64,000 nt of DNA from an uncultured Flavobacteriaceae bacterium (lineage in GTDB: Bacteria; Bacteroidota; Bacteroidia; Flavobacteriales; Flavobacteriaceae), in contig CALSPF010000001.1 in the NCBI GenBank assembly GCA_943788165.1, positions 806,001 to 870,000 on the forward strand. The letters run 5' to 3'. Below, piece after piece: positions 52,970 through 63,802 of the stretch. The notes under the pieces were generated by a model. The model made no database searches, was not told the DNA's origin, and was given only the letters and a program-made list of their open reading frames with translations. Position 1 is the stretch's first letter; each line of letters begins with the position of its first letter. The position numbers were made by a program, and so were the translations under genes.

Positions 52970-55393
52970 TTAACGTAAAACCGCATCAAAGTCATTTTCA
53001 AAAGTGGTCTTTAATTTCTGCATTACCTTATCGATGTGTTTGTCTGTCAGGGTTTTGTTTGGGTCAGAAAAATGGAAACTCAAGCCATAAGACTTTTTTC
53101 CTGCCGGTAGGTTCTTCCCTTGATATACGTCAAAAAGATCAACCTTTGTCAATATTTTGCGATCAACTTTCCCTGCGGCTTCTTTTAATTCCTGAAAACG
53201 AATGTTCTCATCAATTAGCAGCGCAAAATCTCGACGAGACGAAGGGAACTTTGGTATTGGCTGCACTTTTATATCTTTTCCAAAAGCAAGTTCATAGAGT
53301 GTGGCAAAGTCAATTTCTGCATAAACAACTTCTTGATCTATGGAAAACTTACCCAATATTTTAGCATCAACAAGCCCAAACTTTGCAATTGTCTTCTTGT
53401 GTGAAATTAAATCTATTCCAGCAGAAAAGAGATCCAATTCACTGGGTTGTTCAGAGATGTTGTTTACCCCTAAACTTGCAAAGAGTGCCATTAGTGTTCC
53501 TTTTAAAAGGTAAAAATCAGCTTTTTCACTGGAACTATTCCAGGCTTCTTTGGTTGCATTACCGCACAGGGCGATGGTTAACTTCCTGTCCTCCTGATGT
53601 CCGTTTTCTGTGGCACGATAGACTTTTCCAAACTCATAAATCTTTAGATCAGCTTGTTGACGATTTTGGTTGTACGATACTACCTCTAAAAGAGAAAACA
53701 AGAGAGAAGAACGCATTTGGGATAGTTCTTGCCCCAAAGGATTAACTAAGTCGACTTTGGCAATTGACGCTAGCTGAGCTGAGAAATCGGCATAGGCAGG
53801 TGAGGTGATTGAATTATTCATGACCTCCTGAAAACCTTGGCCTACTAATTTTTGCGCAATATTTTGCGTAAGTGCGTGAGGGGTTTTGAGGTTAAAAGCA
53901 GGATAAAACGTTTTCATCACATTAACGCTTTCAATGTTGTTGTATCCATAGACACGCAAAATTTCTTCGATAACGTCTGCTTCGCGCGTCACATCGGCTC
54001 TAAAACGCGAAATATTGATGGAGAACCCATCTTCATTTACATTGGTGATTTCGATCTCCAGTGCACTTAAAATAGTTATCAGTTCATCTTTAGGAATTTC
54101 TTGCCCCAATACTTTTGTGATGCGGTCAAAAAGAATGAACAAGGATGCTTTTTCGGGCAAGGGTTGAGTTACCTCGATGATATCACTGGTGATTTCTCCG
54201 CCAGCCAATTCTTGAATCAACAGGGCAGCGCGTTTGAGTGCAAATTCGCCAATTTCTGGGTCGATTCCACGCTCATAGCGAAATGATGCATCGGTATTTA
54301 ACCCATGTCGTTTGGCTGTTTTACGGATACTGATTGGATCGAAATAGGCGCTCTCCAAGAAAATTTTGGTGGTGTTTTCATTTACGCCTGAATTCTGTCC
54401 GCCGAAAACTCCTGCAATACACATAGGTGTATCTTCATCGCAAATCATTAAATCAGTCGCGTCTAGTTTTCGTTCAACACCATCTAAGGTTGTGAATGCC
54501 GTATCCTTATCTAGTGTTTTAACAGTAACTTTCCCATTTATTTTATCTGCGTCAAAGGCGTGTAGGGGTTGCCCTAATTCATGCAAGATATAATTGGTGA
54601 TGTCTACGATGTTATTTTTTGGCGTTAGTCCAATGGCTTTTAAACGATTTTGTAGCCAGTCTGGAGAAGTTTTTACTTCTATTTGTGAAATGGTAAGTCC
54701 AAAATAACGTGGACAAGCAGATGAATCTTCGACAACAACATCAATGGGCAAAGAAGTGTTGTCTACTTTAAAGGCATTGGTATTGGGTAAAATCCATTCA
54801 AACGGAATCTTGCGTTGTGTCAATCCCGCTTTTAAATCACGGGCTACTCCCATATGACTCATAGCATCACAACGATTGGGTGTTAAGCCAATTTCAATAC
54901 ACTGGTCCTGTTCCATAGGAAAAATTTCTGCGCAAGCTGTTCCTGGAACGAGGGATTCATCTAGTACCATAATTCCATCGTGTGATTCTCCTAGGCCTAA
55001 TTCATCTTCTGCACAAATCATTCCAGTGCTGGCTTCACCACGAATCTTACTTTTTTTAATTTCCCATGGTTTCCCTTCAGCATCATATAAGGTGGTGCCT
55101 ACGATTGCAACGGCCACTTTCTGCCCTCTGGCAACATTGGGCGCCCCACAAACAATTTGAACGACTTCATCTTGCCCAATATTTACTTGGGTTACCCGTA
55201 AACGATCCGCATTTGGATGTTGAATACAGTCAAGAACTTCACCAACCACAATGCCTTTAAGGCTTCCTGGCACGGATTCAAAAGGCGTATTTCCTTCTAC
55301 CTCTAAACCAAGGTCAGTTAATAAATCAAGTTGCTCTGTTAAGGGTAGTTCAGTTTTAATGAACTGTTGCATCCAATTGTAGGATATTTTCAT
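52970..55393 (-). CDS. pheT: Phenylalanyl-tRNA synthetase beta subunit
   Basis: 807 aa, full length. Pairs with PheS to charge tRNA-Phe. The N-terminal tRNA-binding OB domain covers about 40-150 (GIVVGEVLDCIQHPNADRLRV), followed by B3/B4 editing domains with LTPNRCDAMSHMGVARDL and PRYFGLTIS, the B5 domain and the C-terminal anticodon-binding FDX-ACB domain (about 715-807, with FPSSRRDFALLID and LSFHFSDPNKTLTD). pheS is not adjacent, which is common. Confidence 0.98.
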   Translation of the reverse strand: MKISYNWMQQFIKTELPLTEQLDLLTDLGLEVEGNTPFESVPGSLKGIVVGEVLDCIQHPNADRLRVTQVNIGQDEVVQIVCGAPNVARGQKVAVAIVGTTLYDAEGKPWEIKKSKIRGEASTGMICAEDELGLGESHDGIMVLDESLVPGTACAEIFPMEQDQCIEIGLTPNRCDAMSHMGVARDLKAGLTQRKIPFEWILPNTNAFKVDNTSLPIDVVVEDSSACPRYFGLTISQIEVKTSPDWLQNRLKAIGLTPKNNIVDITNYILHELGQPLHAFDADKINGKVTVKTLDKDTAFTTLDGVERKLDATDLMICDEDTPMCIAGVFGGQNSGVNENTTKIFLESAYFDPISIRKTAKRHGLNTDASFRYERGIDPEIGEFALKRAALLIQELAGGEITSDIIEVTQPLPEKASLFILFDRITKVLGQEIPKDELITILSALEIEITNVNEDGFSINISRFRADVTREADVIEEILRVYGYNNIESVNVMKTFYPAFNLKTPHALTQNIAQKLVGQGFQEVMNNSITSPAYADFSAQLASIAKVDLVNPLGQELSQMRSSLLFSLLEVVSYNQNRQQADLKIYEFGKVYRATENGHQEDRKLTIALCGNATKEAWNSSSEKADFYLLKGTLMALFASLGVNNISEQPSELDLFSAGIDLISHKKTIAKFGLVDAKILGKFSIDQEVVYAEIDFATLYELAFGKDIKVQPIPKFPSSRRDFALLIDENIRFQELKEAAGKVDRKILTKVDLFDVYQGKNLPAGKKSYGLSFHFSDPNKTLTDKHIDKVMQKLKTTFENDFDAVLR

Positions 55394-55445
55394 GGAAAAT
55401 GAATTTGTCTACAAATATAAGTAACCCATTGGCAAAATAATAGTC

Positions 55446-57546
55446 CTAGCTAATGTAATTCCAGATGTTCTTATGGGTCATGATTTTCGCATAGGTTTGT
55501 CGGATGCGCATGTGTTTCTCCGCTTCCATTTCTGGATCAGTTTCCACTATCTTTTGCGCGTAAAAACGCGCTGTTTTGAGAATATCTTGATCTTTTAAAA
55601 TATCGGCAATTTTGAGTTGTAAAACCCCACTTTGCTGGGTCCCCATTAAGTCACCCGGGCCGCGTAAGCGTAGATCAACTTCTGCAATTTCGAAGCCATC
55701 ATTGGTCTGAACCATGGTCTGCAACCTTGTTTGTGCTTCTTGTGATCGTTTTTTACTGGACATTAAAATACAATAACTTTGATCGGCTCCACGACCAACA
55801 CGACCGCGCAGCTGATGTAATTGCGATAACCCAAAACGCTCAGCACTTTCAATAATCATTACCGATGCATTGGGAACATTTACCCCAACTTCTATAACTG
55901 TTGTGGCGACCATGATATGGGTTTTGCCTTCCACAAAGCGTTGCATTTCATAGTCCTTGTCTGCTGCTTTCATTTGCCCGTGAACAATACTGATTTGGTA
56001 TTCGGGTAGGGGAAAAGAACGCGCAATACTTTCGTAGCCATCCATAAGGTCTTTATAGTCCATTTTCTCTGACTCTTGAATCAGTGGATATACGATATAT
56101 ACCTGCCGGCCTTTGGCAATTTCATCTTGCATAAACCGAAATACATTTAAACGGTTAGCATCAGAACGTAGTACAGTTTTAATCTCTTTTCGTCCCGGAG
56201 GAAGTTCATCGATTACAGAAATATCTAAATCTCCGTAAACACTCATGGCCAATGTACGTGGAATAGGCGTTGCTGTCATGACCAAAACATGGGGTGGTAA
56301 ATCATTTTTACGCCATAATTTAGCGCGTTGTGCAACACCAAAGCGGTGTTGTTCGTCAATTACCGCTAAACCTAGGTTTTTAAAAACGACCTTGTCTTCG
56401 ATCAGCGCATGCGTTCCAATTAGTATTTGAATGTTCCCCGCTTCTAGGTCTTCAAATAAAGTTTTTCGTTCTGTTCCTTTTACTGATCCCGTTAAAAGGG
56501 CAATAGTCACATCAATGGCTCCAAGGGCTTCTTTGATAGAGTGATAGTGTTGCACTGCCAATATCTCCGTAGGAGCCATTAGGCAAGCTTGGAAGTTGTT
56601 GTCGATCGCAATGAGCATACTCAGGAGTGCCACCATTGTCTTTCCAGACCCCACATCACCTTGTAAAAGACGATTCATTTGCTTTCCAGTTCCCATGTCA
56701 AAACGAATTTCTTTGACCACCCGCTGTTGGGCGCCTGTGAGTTGAAAGGGCAAGTAATTATTAAAATAATTAGAGAATAATTCTCCAACAATATGGAAAA
56801 TATAGCCTTTGATTTTTTGTTTTTGCAGGCGGTTCTTTTGAATCAACTGCAATTGAATATAGAACAGTTCTTCGAATTTTAATCGACGCTGGGCTTGATT
56901 TAATGCCTTTAAATCAGTGGGGAAGTGAGCATTTATGATAGCAGCTTTACGCGAAATTAAGTGTAAGTCCTTCAGCATATAATCGGGGAGATTTTCCTTA
57001 AATTGATTGCTAACCAATGTGAAAAGGTTGGTCATCATTTGTTTCATGATGCGCTGGCTTACTCCTTTGTTAACCAGTTTTTCAGTAGAAGGATAGACTG
57101 GATGAAGTGCACCAATCTTGGTGGCTTCATAGTTAGTTTCAAGGGTTAATTCTGGATGGGGCATGCTTGCCTTACTTCCGTACCAAGATAAACGACCAAA
57201 GGCAACATAAGGTGTGTTTAACTTGAGTTGTTCTTGCATCCATTTGTGTCCGCGAAACCAGACTATTTCCATGGAGGTTTTGGCCGTCAGAGAAGGTAGC
57301 AACCAAGCGCTTTCCACGCTTTTGTTGAGCAATTTTTAAATTGAGAATTTGTCCTTTGATTTGCACTTCAGCATTGGTTTTTGGTAAACTGTTTATGGTG
57401 TGAAATGCTGACCGATCAATGTAACGGTTGGGGAAAAAATGAAGTAAATCTTGATAGGTTCTTATGCCTAATTCCTCACGTAGAAGGTTTGCCCTGTTTG
57501 GGCCTATACCTTTTAAGTATTCGATAGAGGTTTGTAGTGGGTCCAT
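55446..57546 (-). CDS. recG: ATP-dependent DNA helicase RecG, with one frameshift
   Basis: About 700 aa once read through. The start at 57546 gives MDPLQTSIEYLKGIGPNRANLLREELGI, the wedge domain. Near 57275 the frame changes: GKRLVATFSDGQN ends the first part and MEIVWFRGHKWMQEQLKL begins the next, so one extra base (in the CCTCC/GGAGG segment) breaks it. The rest is intact, with GDVGSGKT (Walker A), VIDEQHRFGVAQR and the TRG motif region QLRGRVGRGADQSYC. RecG remodels stalled forks. A single-base error in sequencing is likely. Confidence 0.9.
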
Positions 57547-57637
57547 AAGCACAATTGCGAAATTAACTTTTTGCGCTAAATTCGTGTTTAATTGTATAAA
57601 TTTCGAGTAACTTTCTATTAAATCCAAGTTGAACCAC

Positions 57638-58538
57638 ATGAAAAAAGCACTTGTTATATCTGGTGGAGGAAGTAAAGGCGCATTTGCAGGCGGTGTTGCG
57701 CAATATCTAATCGAAGAAAGCAAACAAGAATATGATCTTTTGTTTGGCACTTCGTCCGGCAGTTTGCTTATTTCTCATTTGGCTGCTGTTTGTATTCCAT
57801 AAATAAAACAGGCCTTTACCCATGTTACCCAAGATTCAATTTTTTGCAACAATCCTTTTATTGTGAAACAAAAAGGGAAATTGTTTAAGACAAAAATCAA
57901 TCATTTTAATGTGGTGAAGAACTTCATTAAAGGCTCAAAAACGTTTGGTGAAAGCTCAAATATTCGCCAGCTTATCGAGCGTAAAATTACTCCGGCAATT
58001 TTTAATAAAATTAAGGATGGCCATAAAGAAGTAGTTGTTTGTGTGTCAAATTTTACCCTCAACATCATAGAATACAAAACATTAAATGAATGCAGATATG
58101 CCGATTTTCTCGATTGGATATGGATTTCGTGTAACTATGTCCCTTTCATGAGTTTGGTCATTAAAAATAAATTTGAATATGCCGACGGTGGCTTTGGGTG
58201 CATCATCGCCATTGAGGAAGCCATTCGAAGAGGGGCAACCCATGTAGATGCGATAATGCTGAATACCGAAGTTCAGCAACTCAACCGTATGCGCTCGCGC
58301 AATGCCTTTGACTTGGTTCTATCTACACTTGACTTTTTTGGGCGATCAAATTACGGCAGACATTATTAAGGTTGGAAAACTTTATGCACAAGAGAAGAAT
58401 GTACAACTGCGAATATTTCACACGCCACGGGTATTAACCATCAACTCGCTAATTTTCGATCATGATGAAATGGAGCGGTGGTGGCAAGAAGACTGGGAAT
58501 ATGCGCAGCAGGAAATTATTTCAAATAATCAAGCGTAA
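57638..58538 (+). pseudogene. Patatin-like phospholipase, with a stop and a frameshift
   Basis: Two lesions in a 300-residue gene. MKKALVISGGGSKGAFAG carries the oxyanion loop, GTSSGSL the serine nucleophile GxSxG, and ADGG the aspartate. Codon 55 is TAA (57800-57802), in frame with both flanks, where a lysine is expected (IKQAFTHVTQDSIF follows directly). Near 58337, in the TTTTTT run, one base is missing; the reading then continues as GDQITADIIKVGKLYAQEKN to 58538. The nonsense change is not a homopolymer error, so this is more probably a true relic. It diverges from recG and overlaps the M20 gene tail to tail. Confidence 0.72.
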
Positions 58539-59778
58539 GCCCCACCATTGCATTGACACCATGAATTAAGCCAGCATCATCAACTTCAAATTCTGGTGTG
58601 TGGTGTGAGGGTGCATCTTGGGGCGAGTTTCCTTGAATTAACCCGCCTAAAAAGAAGTAAAAGCCGGGTACTTTTTCTTGGAAAGCTGAGAAATCTTCTG
58701 CACCAGTTACGGCTCTCATTTCTAGCACATTGTTTTCTCCCAATGCTTTTTCTAAACTACTGACGGCTTTTAAGGTCAATGCTGGATCGTTATAAGTCAA
58801 TGCGGCTGTTTCCACAATATCTATTGTTGCTGAACCTCCATAAGCGGCAGCAATTTGCGGAACCAATTCTTTCATACGCTGAATAATAACACGTTTCATG
58901 TCATCATCTAACGTTCGAATAGTACCGATCATTTGCGCACTTTCTGGGATAATATTAAAGCGTATTCCAGAATGAATAGAGCCAACGGTAATAACAGCAC
59001 CTTCTTTTGTCAATTCAGAATTACGGCTGATGATCGTTTGTATTCCATTGATGATTTGTGCTGAAATCAAGATTGGATCGACACTCATCCATGGCGCAGA
59101 ACCGTGGGCTTGTTTTCCTTTAACGTCAATGACAAAACGCTGAGCAGCAGCCATGATGCCCTTGGATTTATAACGAACAGTCCCCACAGGAGTAGCTGAA
59201 TTTATGTGTAAACCATAAATCGCATCCACTTTTGGGTTGTCTAAAACACCTTCTTCTACCATCATGCTTGCCCCACCATTTTCACCCTCAGGAGAACCTT
59301 CCTCGGCAGGCTGGAAGATGAACTTGACCGTGCCAGAAAAATCATTGTTTTGAGATAAATATTCTGCAACCCCCATTAAAATGGCAACGTGGGTATCGTG
59401 ACCACAGGCATGCATTACGCCGGTTTCTTGGCCGTTGAATGTTGTGCGTACCTTCGATTTGTAGGGCAATTCATTTTTTTCGATCACCGGTAAAGCGTCC
59501 ATGTCAGCTCTTAGTGCTAAAACTTTTCCGGGACGTTTTCCTTTTAATAAGCCCACCACACCGGTATGCGCAACACCCGTTTGCACAGATATTCCTAGTG
59601 ATTCAAGATGCGTTGAAATTTTTTTAGCAGTGTTAAATTCACGGTTTGAAAGCTCTGGATTTTGGTGAATCTCATGTCTCCATTCAATCACTTTTGCTTC
59701 TAATTCAGCATCGATTTTCTGCGCATTAAGAAATAAGAAACTGCTTAGAAGTAGTGAGATGAATAGTTGTTTTTTCAT
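58516..59778 (-). CDS. Secreted M20-family amidohydrolase (HipO/IAA-amino acid hydrolase-like)
   Basis: 420 aa. Signal peptide of about 19 residues (ending LFLNAQ). MHACGHDTHVAILMGVAEYL and FIFQPAEEGSPEGENGGASMM hold the metal ligands and the general-base glutamate of the M20D group, with a lid domain around 190-310. Hydrolyses N-acyl amino acids in the family; the leader places it in the periplasm. It runs against the patatin relic, overlapping it by 23 bases. Confidence 0.9.
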   Translation of the reverse strand: MKKQLFISLLLSSFLFLNAQKIDAELEAKVIEWRHEIHQNPELSNREFNTAKKISTHLESLGISVQTGVAHTGVVGLLKGKRPGKVLALRADMDALPVIEKNELPYKSKVRTTFNGQETGVMHACGHDTHVAILMGVAEYLSQNNDFSGTVKFIFQPAEEGSPEGENGGASMMVEEGVLDNPKVDAIYGLHINSATPVGTVRYKSKGIMAAAQRFVIDVKGKQAHGSAPWMSVDPILISAQIINGIQTIISRNSELTKEGAVITVGSIHSGIRFNIIPESAQMIGTIRTLDDDMKRVIIQRMKELVPQIAAAYGGSATIDIVETAALTYNDPALTLKAVSSLEKALGENNVLEMRAVTGAEDFSAFQEKVPGFYFFLGGLIQGNSPQDAPSHHTPEFEVDDAGLIHGVNAMVGLTLDYLK

Positions 59779-59850
59779 GATGATTTTTCGCTTAAGCTGT
59801 GAAGATAATGTTTATAATTAAAGTAGGAAAGTGTAGTATAAATTTATTAA

Positions 59851-62208
59851 ATGGCTAATTTTAGAGTGCTTATGAAAGACCAACTTACTGCCAATTTAAA
59901 CGCATTAAATGAAGCGCAACGCGCACCCACTTTACACAAAGACGGGCCATTAATTGTAATTGCCGGAGCAGGATCTGGTAAAACACGTGTACTTACTTTT
60001 AGAATAGCTTACCTCATGTCACAGGGGGTGGATTCTTTTTCCATTCTAGCCCTCACGTTTACCAACAAAGCAGCCCGTGAAATGAAGGGGAGAATCGCTG
60101 AATTGGTAGGAGAGAGTGAAGCCAAAAATTTATGGATGGGCACTTTTCACTCTGTTTTTGCCCGTATTCTACGTTCAGAGGCCAATAAACTGGGCTACCC
60201 TTCCAATTTCACTATATATGACACCCAAGATAGTGATCGCTTGTTGAGTGCCATCATCAAAGAAATGGGGCTAACCAAGGATCAGTATAAAACCAAACAA
60301 GTTAGAAGCCGTATTTCTTCCTTTAAGAATAGTCTTATTACAGTTCGGGCATATTACAACGATGCCGATCTGCAAGAAGCAGATGCCATGGCGCAGCGCC
60401 CTAAAATGGGTGAGATTTATAAAGAATATGTCGATCGATGTTTCAAAGCTGGAGCAATGGATTTTGATGATTTACTGCTGCGCACCAATGAATTATTGAA
60501 TCGATTCCCCGATGTATTGGCCAAATACCAAAATCGCTTTCGGTATATTTTGGTTGATGAGTATCAAGATACCAACCATTCACAGTATCTAATTGTACGT
60601 GCCTTGTCAGATAAATTTCAGAATATTTGTGTTGTAGGAGATGATGCACAGAGTATATATGCCTTTCGTGGTGCAAACATCAATAATATTCTCAATTTCC
60701 AAAAAGATTATGACAATGTGGCCATGTACCGTTTGGAACAAAATTACCGTTCTACCCAAAACATTGTTGAGGCAGCAAATTCCATCATCAACCACAACAA
60801 AACAAAACTGGATAAAAAGGTTTGGACGGCTAATGATAGAGGTGCAAAAATAAAAGTTCAACGCTGTCCGACCGATGCTGATGAAGGTCGTTATGTTGCC
60901 GGAAGTATTTTTGACTTCAATATGCGTGAGCAGTTAAAGCACGATGAATTTGCTATTTTGTATCGCACCAACGCACAGTCCAGAGCCATGGAGGATGCAT
61001 TACGGAAACGCGATATTCCCTACCGTATCTACGGGGGACTTTCCTTTTACCAACGAAAAGAGATAAAAGACATCTTGGCCTATTTGCGTGTATTGGTCAA
61101 TCCCAAGGACGAAGAAAGTTTAAAGCGGGTTATCAACTATCCTGCAAGAGGAATTGGTCAAACAACCATCGATAAACTAGTGGTTGGTGCTAAGCATCAC
61201 GGGTTAACCATTTTTGAGGTAGCTGAACGTGCTATGCAACTTAATATTGGGGTTAATGCCGGAACTGCTCAGAAATTAGCTGACTTTGTTATGTTGATCA
61301 AAAGCTTACAAATATTCAATGAGACTGCCAACGCCTTTGAGGTTGCCGACGAAGTTGCCAAACGAACGAAAATTGTCTTGGACCTAAAAAAGGACGGCAC
61401 TCCCGAAGGAATCAGTAAGATTGAAAACATCGAGGAACTCCTTAATGGAATCAAAGATTTTACGAAAGGTCAAGAAGAACTTGCCGATTCTACTGGTTCG
61501 CTTACCGAGTTTTTGGAAGATGTGGCTCTGGCTACAGATTTTGACAATGAAAACGTCGATGACAATACGCCAAGAGTGTCTCTAATGACCATACACTTAG
61601 CCAAGGGGCTTGAATTTTCTTACGTATATATCGTTGGTATGGAAGAAGATTTATTCCCTTCTGCAATGAACTTAGATTCCCGCTCTGGTCTGGAAGAAGA
61701 ACGTCGTTTATTCTATGTTGCTTTGACTAGAGCAGAAAAGCGAGCTTTTTTGTCTTATACCCAGTCACGTTATCGATGGGGAAAACTAAACGATGCAGAA
61801 CCGAGTAGGTTTATCGAAGAAATTGATGAGCAATTTCTAGATATTCAACTACCAAAATCTGCTTATGAATATAAGCCCTTAGTGAATACATCTATATTTG
61901 GCGACCCTCGACCAAAGAAAGTTGCATCACAGGTACCCAAATCTTGGGAGGGTAAACCCAACACTGTGCCCAATTCCTCTCAGCTAAAAAAGTTGCGTCA
62001 AATTCAGGCTGAAGTGCCAACAAACAGTTCAAAAGAAGAATTGATTCAATTACCGGCAGGTACAAAAGTTGAGCACCAGCGTTTTGGTAAGGGGGTTGTG
62101 GTACAAGTGGAAGGTGCTGGAAATGACAAAAAAGCCACCATAAAATTTGCTGGTATTGGCGAGAAAAAATTGCTTTTACGCTTCGCTAAACTAAAAATCA
62201 TTGAATGA
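59851..62208 (+). CDS. UvrD/PcrA-type superfamily I DNA helicase
   Basis: 785 aa. Motif I GAGSGKTRVL near 35, motif II DEYQDTNHSQYL near 235, motif III GDDAQSIYAFRGA, and motif VI VALTRAEKRAFLSY. The C-terminal KVEHQRFGKGVVVQVEGAGNDKKATIKFAGIGEKKLLLRFAKLKI is the accessory Tudor-like tail seen in PcrA-type helicases. Acts in repair and replication restart. The ATG seven codons in is an alternative start. Its stop overlaps the next gene by four bases. Confidence 0.95.
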   Translation: MANFRVLMKDQLTANLNALNEAQRAPTLHKDGPLIVIAGAGSGKTRVLTFRIAYLMSQGVDSFSILALTFTNKAAREMKGRIAELVGESEAKNLWMGTFHSVFARILRSEANKLGYPSNFTIYDTQDSDRLLSAIIKEMGLTKDQYKTKQVRSRISSFKNSLITVRAYYNDADLQEADAMAQRPKMGEIYKEYVDRCFKAGAMDFDDLLLRTNELLNRFPDVLAKYQNRFRYILVDEYQDTNHSQYLIVRALSDKFQNICVVGDDAQSIYAFRGANINNILNFQKDYDNVAMYRLEQNYRSTQNIVEAANSIINHNKTKLDKKVWTANDRGAKIKVQRCPTDADEGRYVAGSIFDFNMREQLKHDEFAILYRTNAQSRAMEDALRKRDIPYRIYGGLSFYQRKEIKDILAYLRVLVNPKDEESLKRVINYPARGIGQTTIDKLVVGAKHHGLTIFEVAERAMQLNIGVNAGTAQKLADFVMLIKSLQIFNETANAFEVADEVAKRTKIVLDLKKDGTPEGISKIENIEELLNGIKDFTKGQEELADSTGSLTEFLEDVALATDFDNENVDDNTPRVSLMTIHLAKGLEFSYVYIVGMEEDLFPSAMNLDSRSGLEEERRLFYVALTRAEKRAFLSYTQSRYRWGKLNDAEPSRFIEEIDEQFLDIQLPKSAYEYKPLVNTSIFGDPRPKKVASQVPKSWEGKPNTVPNSSQLKKLRQIQAEVPTNSSKEELIQLPAGTKVEHQRFGKGVVVQVEGAGNDKKATIKFAGIGEKKLLLRFAKLKIIE

Positions 62209-62828
62209 TTACAGCTGTATATACCCTTTTTCCAAGCTCTCCCAACGAACGTGATTTATTAAAAATTGCAAACCAACTTAAAAAGGGGGCTTTGATGATT
62301 TATCCAACAGATACTGTATATGCTATTGGATGCTTGAGTTCTAGTACTTCTGCTCTAGATAAATTTGCCCGTTTGAAACAGATTAAATTAGAGAAGGCTC
62401 CGTTGAGTTTTTTGTTCAATGACATTAGTGAACTTTCTACCTATGTAAAACCATTTGATGCCAGTGTCTTTCGTTTATTGAAAAGTACACTTCCGGGACC
62501 TTTTTCCTTTATTATGGAATCGAATGGAAAACTGCTGAAACCTTTTCACAAGCGTAAAACAATTGGTGTGCGTATATCCGACCATCCAGTATTGAAAAGT
62601 TTGTTGCCCATGCTCGATGAACCTTTACTGACTTCTTCTTTACACGATAAAGATGAAATTCTGGAGTACACCTCTGACGAGGATGAGATTTTATCTGCCT
62701 GGGATGGTAAGGTTGATGTTCTTATTCAGGCTGGTGCTGGGGGCAATGTTCCTTCTACTGTAGTTGACTTGTCGAATAACGCTATAGAGCTTGTCAGACA
62801 AGGAAAAGGAAAAATAGATTTTATCTAA
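62205..62828 (+). CDS. Sua5/YciO/YrdC-family protein (threonylcarbamoyl-AMP synthase-like)
   Basis: 207 aa. KKGALMIYPTDTVYAIGC is the KxR/ATP-binding start of the YrdC fold, followed by KFARLKQIKLEKAPLSFLFND and RKTIGVRISDHPVLKSLLP. The short form without the C-terminal Sua5 domain fits YciO-like proteins, which may or may not make threonylcarbamoyl adenylate for tRNA t6A37. It starts in the helicase stop (ATGA) and ends before a strong terminator. Confidence 0.88.
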   Translation: MITAVYTLFPSSPNERDLLKIANQLKKGALMIYPTDTVYAIGCLSSSTSALDKFARLKQIKLEKAPLSFLFNDISELSTYVKPFDASVFRLLKSTLPGPFSFIMESNGKLLKPFHKRKTIGVRISDHPVLKSLLPMLDEPLLTSSLHDKDEILEYTSDEDEILSAWDGKVDVLIQAGAGGNVPSTVVDLSNNAIELVRQGKGKIDFI

Positions 62829-62860
62829 AAAAAAACGCTCCCGGTTGGGAGCGTTTAAAT
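62829..62860. terminator. Bidirectional terminator between Sua5/YciO gene and OmpA lipoprotein gene
   Basis: AAACGCTCCC (62833-62842) pairs with GGGAGCGTTT (62847-62856) around GGTT. An A-run before it and TTT after it give U-tracts on both strands, so it can end both converging transcripts. Confidence 0.85.
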
Positions 62861-62876
62861 TATACTATCATTTATC

Positions 62877-63743
62877 TTAGTTTGACGCAGCCGCAGCTTG
62901 TTCCATTCCCTTATTGATCATGTCATAAAATTGATCTAATTTAGGCAACACTACTATGCGTGTTCTTCTGTTTTTTGCACGTCCAGCAGAAGAGTCATTG
63001 TCCGCTAAAGGAACATATTGACTACGACCAGCTGCAGTCATACGCTCAGGTGCTACACCAAAGTCTTTTTGAAGAATGCGTACGATAGATGTTGCTCTAC
63101 GTACAGATAGATCCCAATTGTCTTCTGTTCCATCTACTTTGATTGGTATATTGTCTGTATGACCTTCAACCATAAATTCCAATTCAGGTTTGTCGTTGAT
63201 TACTTTGGCAACTTTCCCTAGCACTTCTTTTGCCGCAGCATTGACAGAAAAACTTCCACTTCTAAAGAGTAGTTTGTCAGAGATAGAAACATATACAACA
63301 CCTTTTTCAACATTGATTTCGATGTCCTCATCTGCAATATCCCCTAAGACACCTTTGAGGCTCGTTACCAAGGCTAGTGTTACTGAATCTTTCCGTGTAA
63401 CGGCATCGCGAAGGTTTTTAATACGAGAATCTTTTTCTTTGAGACTTTCCAATGACTTCTCAAGGTTTTCAGCACCTTTTTGAGAAAGTGTAGTCAGGTT
63501 TCCAAGGTTGTTGATCAAGTCCTGGTTATTTGACTTGAAGAAATTTAATTGATCTTCCATAGAAGCAAGACTGGCTAATGCATTTGCCTTCTCATCATCA
63601 CAGGTATTTAATTTAACAGTCGCTGCATTGAGTAGATCATTTGTGCTTTGTTGAAGAGATTCAAGTTCAGCATATTTCTTTGAAGATACACAGGAAACCA
63701 AAAGGGCTCCACATAGGCCTAGTAAAAGAGAGATTTTTTTCAT
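62877..63743 (-). CDS. OmpA-family peptidoglycan-associated lipoprotein
   Basis: 288 aa from the ATG at 63743; the longer frame to 63806 lacks a leader there. Lipoprotein signal with lipobox LLVSC near residues 15-19. A helical, probably coiled-coil stretch (about 25-130) precedes an OmpA C-terminal domain (about 145-270) with the canonical VEGHTDN and LSVRRATSIV, so the peptidoglycan-binding Asp and Arg are intact, unlike the OmpA protein at 2884-3849. Anchors the outer membrane to the wall. Confidence 0.9.
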   Translation of the reverse strand: MKKISLLLGLCGALLVSCVSSKKYAELESLQQSTNDLLNAATVKLNTCDDEKANALASLASMEDQLNFFKSNNQDLINNLGNLTTLSQKGAENLEKSLESLKEKDSRIKNLRDAVTRKDSVTLALVTSLKGVLGDIADEDIEINVEKGVVYVSISDKLLFRSGSFSVNAAAKEVLGKVAKVINDKPELEFMVEGHTDNIPIKVDGTEDNWDLSVRRATSIVRILQKDFGVAPERMTAAGRSQYVPLADNDSSAGRAKNRRTRIVVLPKLDQFYDMINKGMEQAAAASN

Positions 63744-63802
63744 GTTGGTATAAATTGCTTTTAAATAAGTGCTAAAATTAATTGTTTTTCTGTTTAAATA
63801 GC

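Noticed and set aside
57545-57750. In-frame 68-codon extension upstream of RecG
   Set aside because: It runs over the start of the divergent patatin gene; the MDPLQTSIEYLKGIGP start fits the family.
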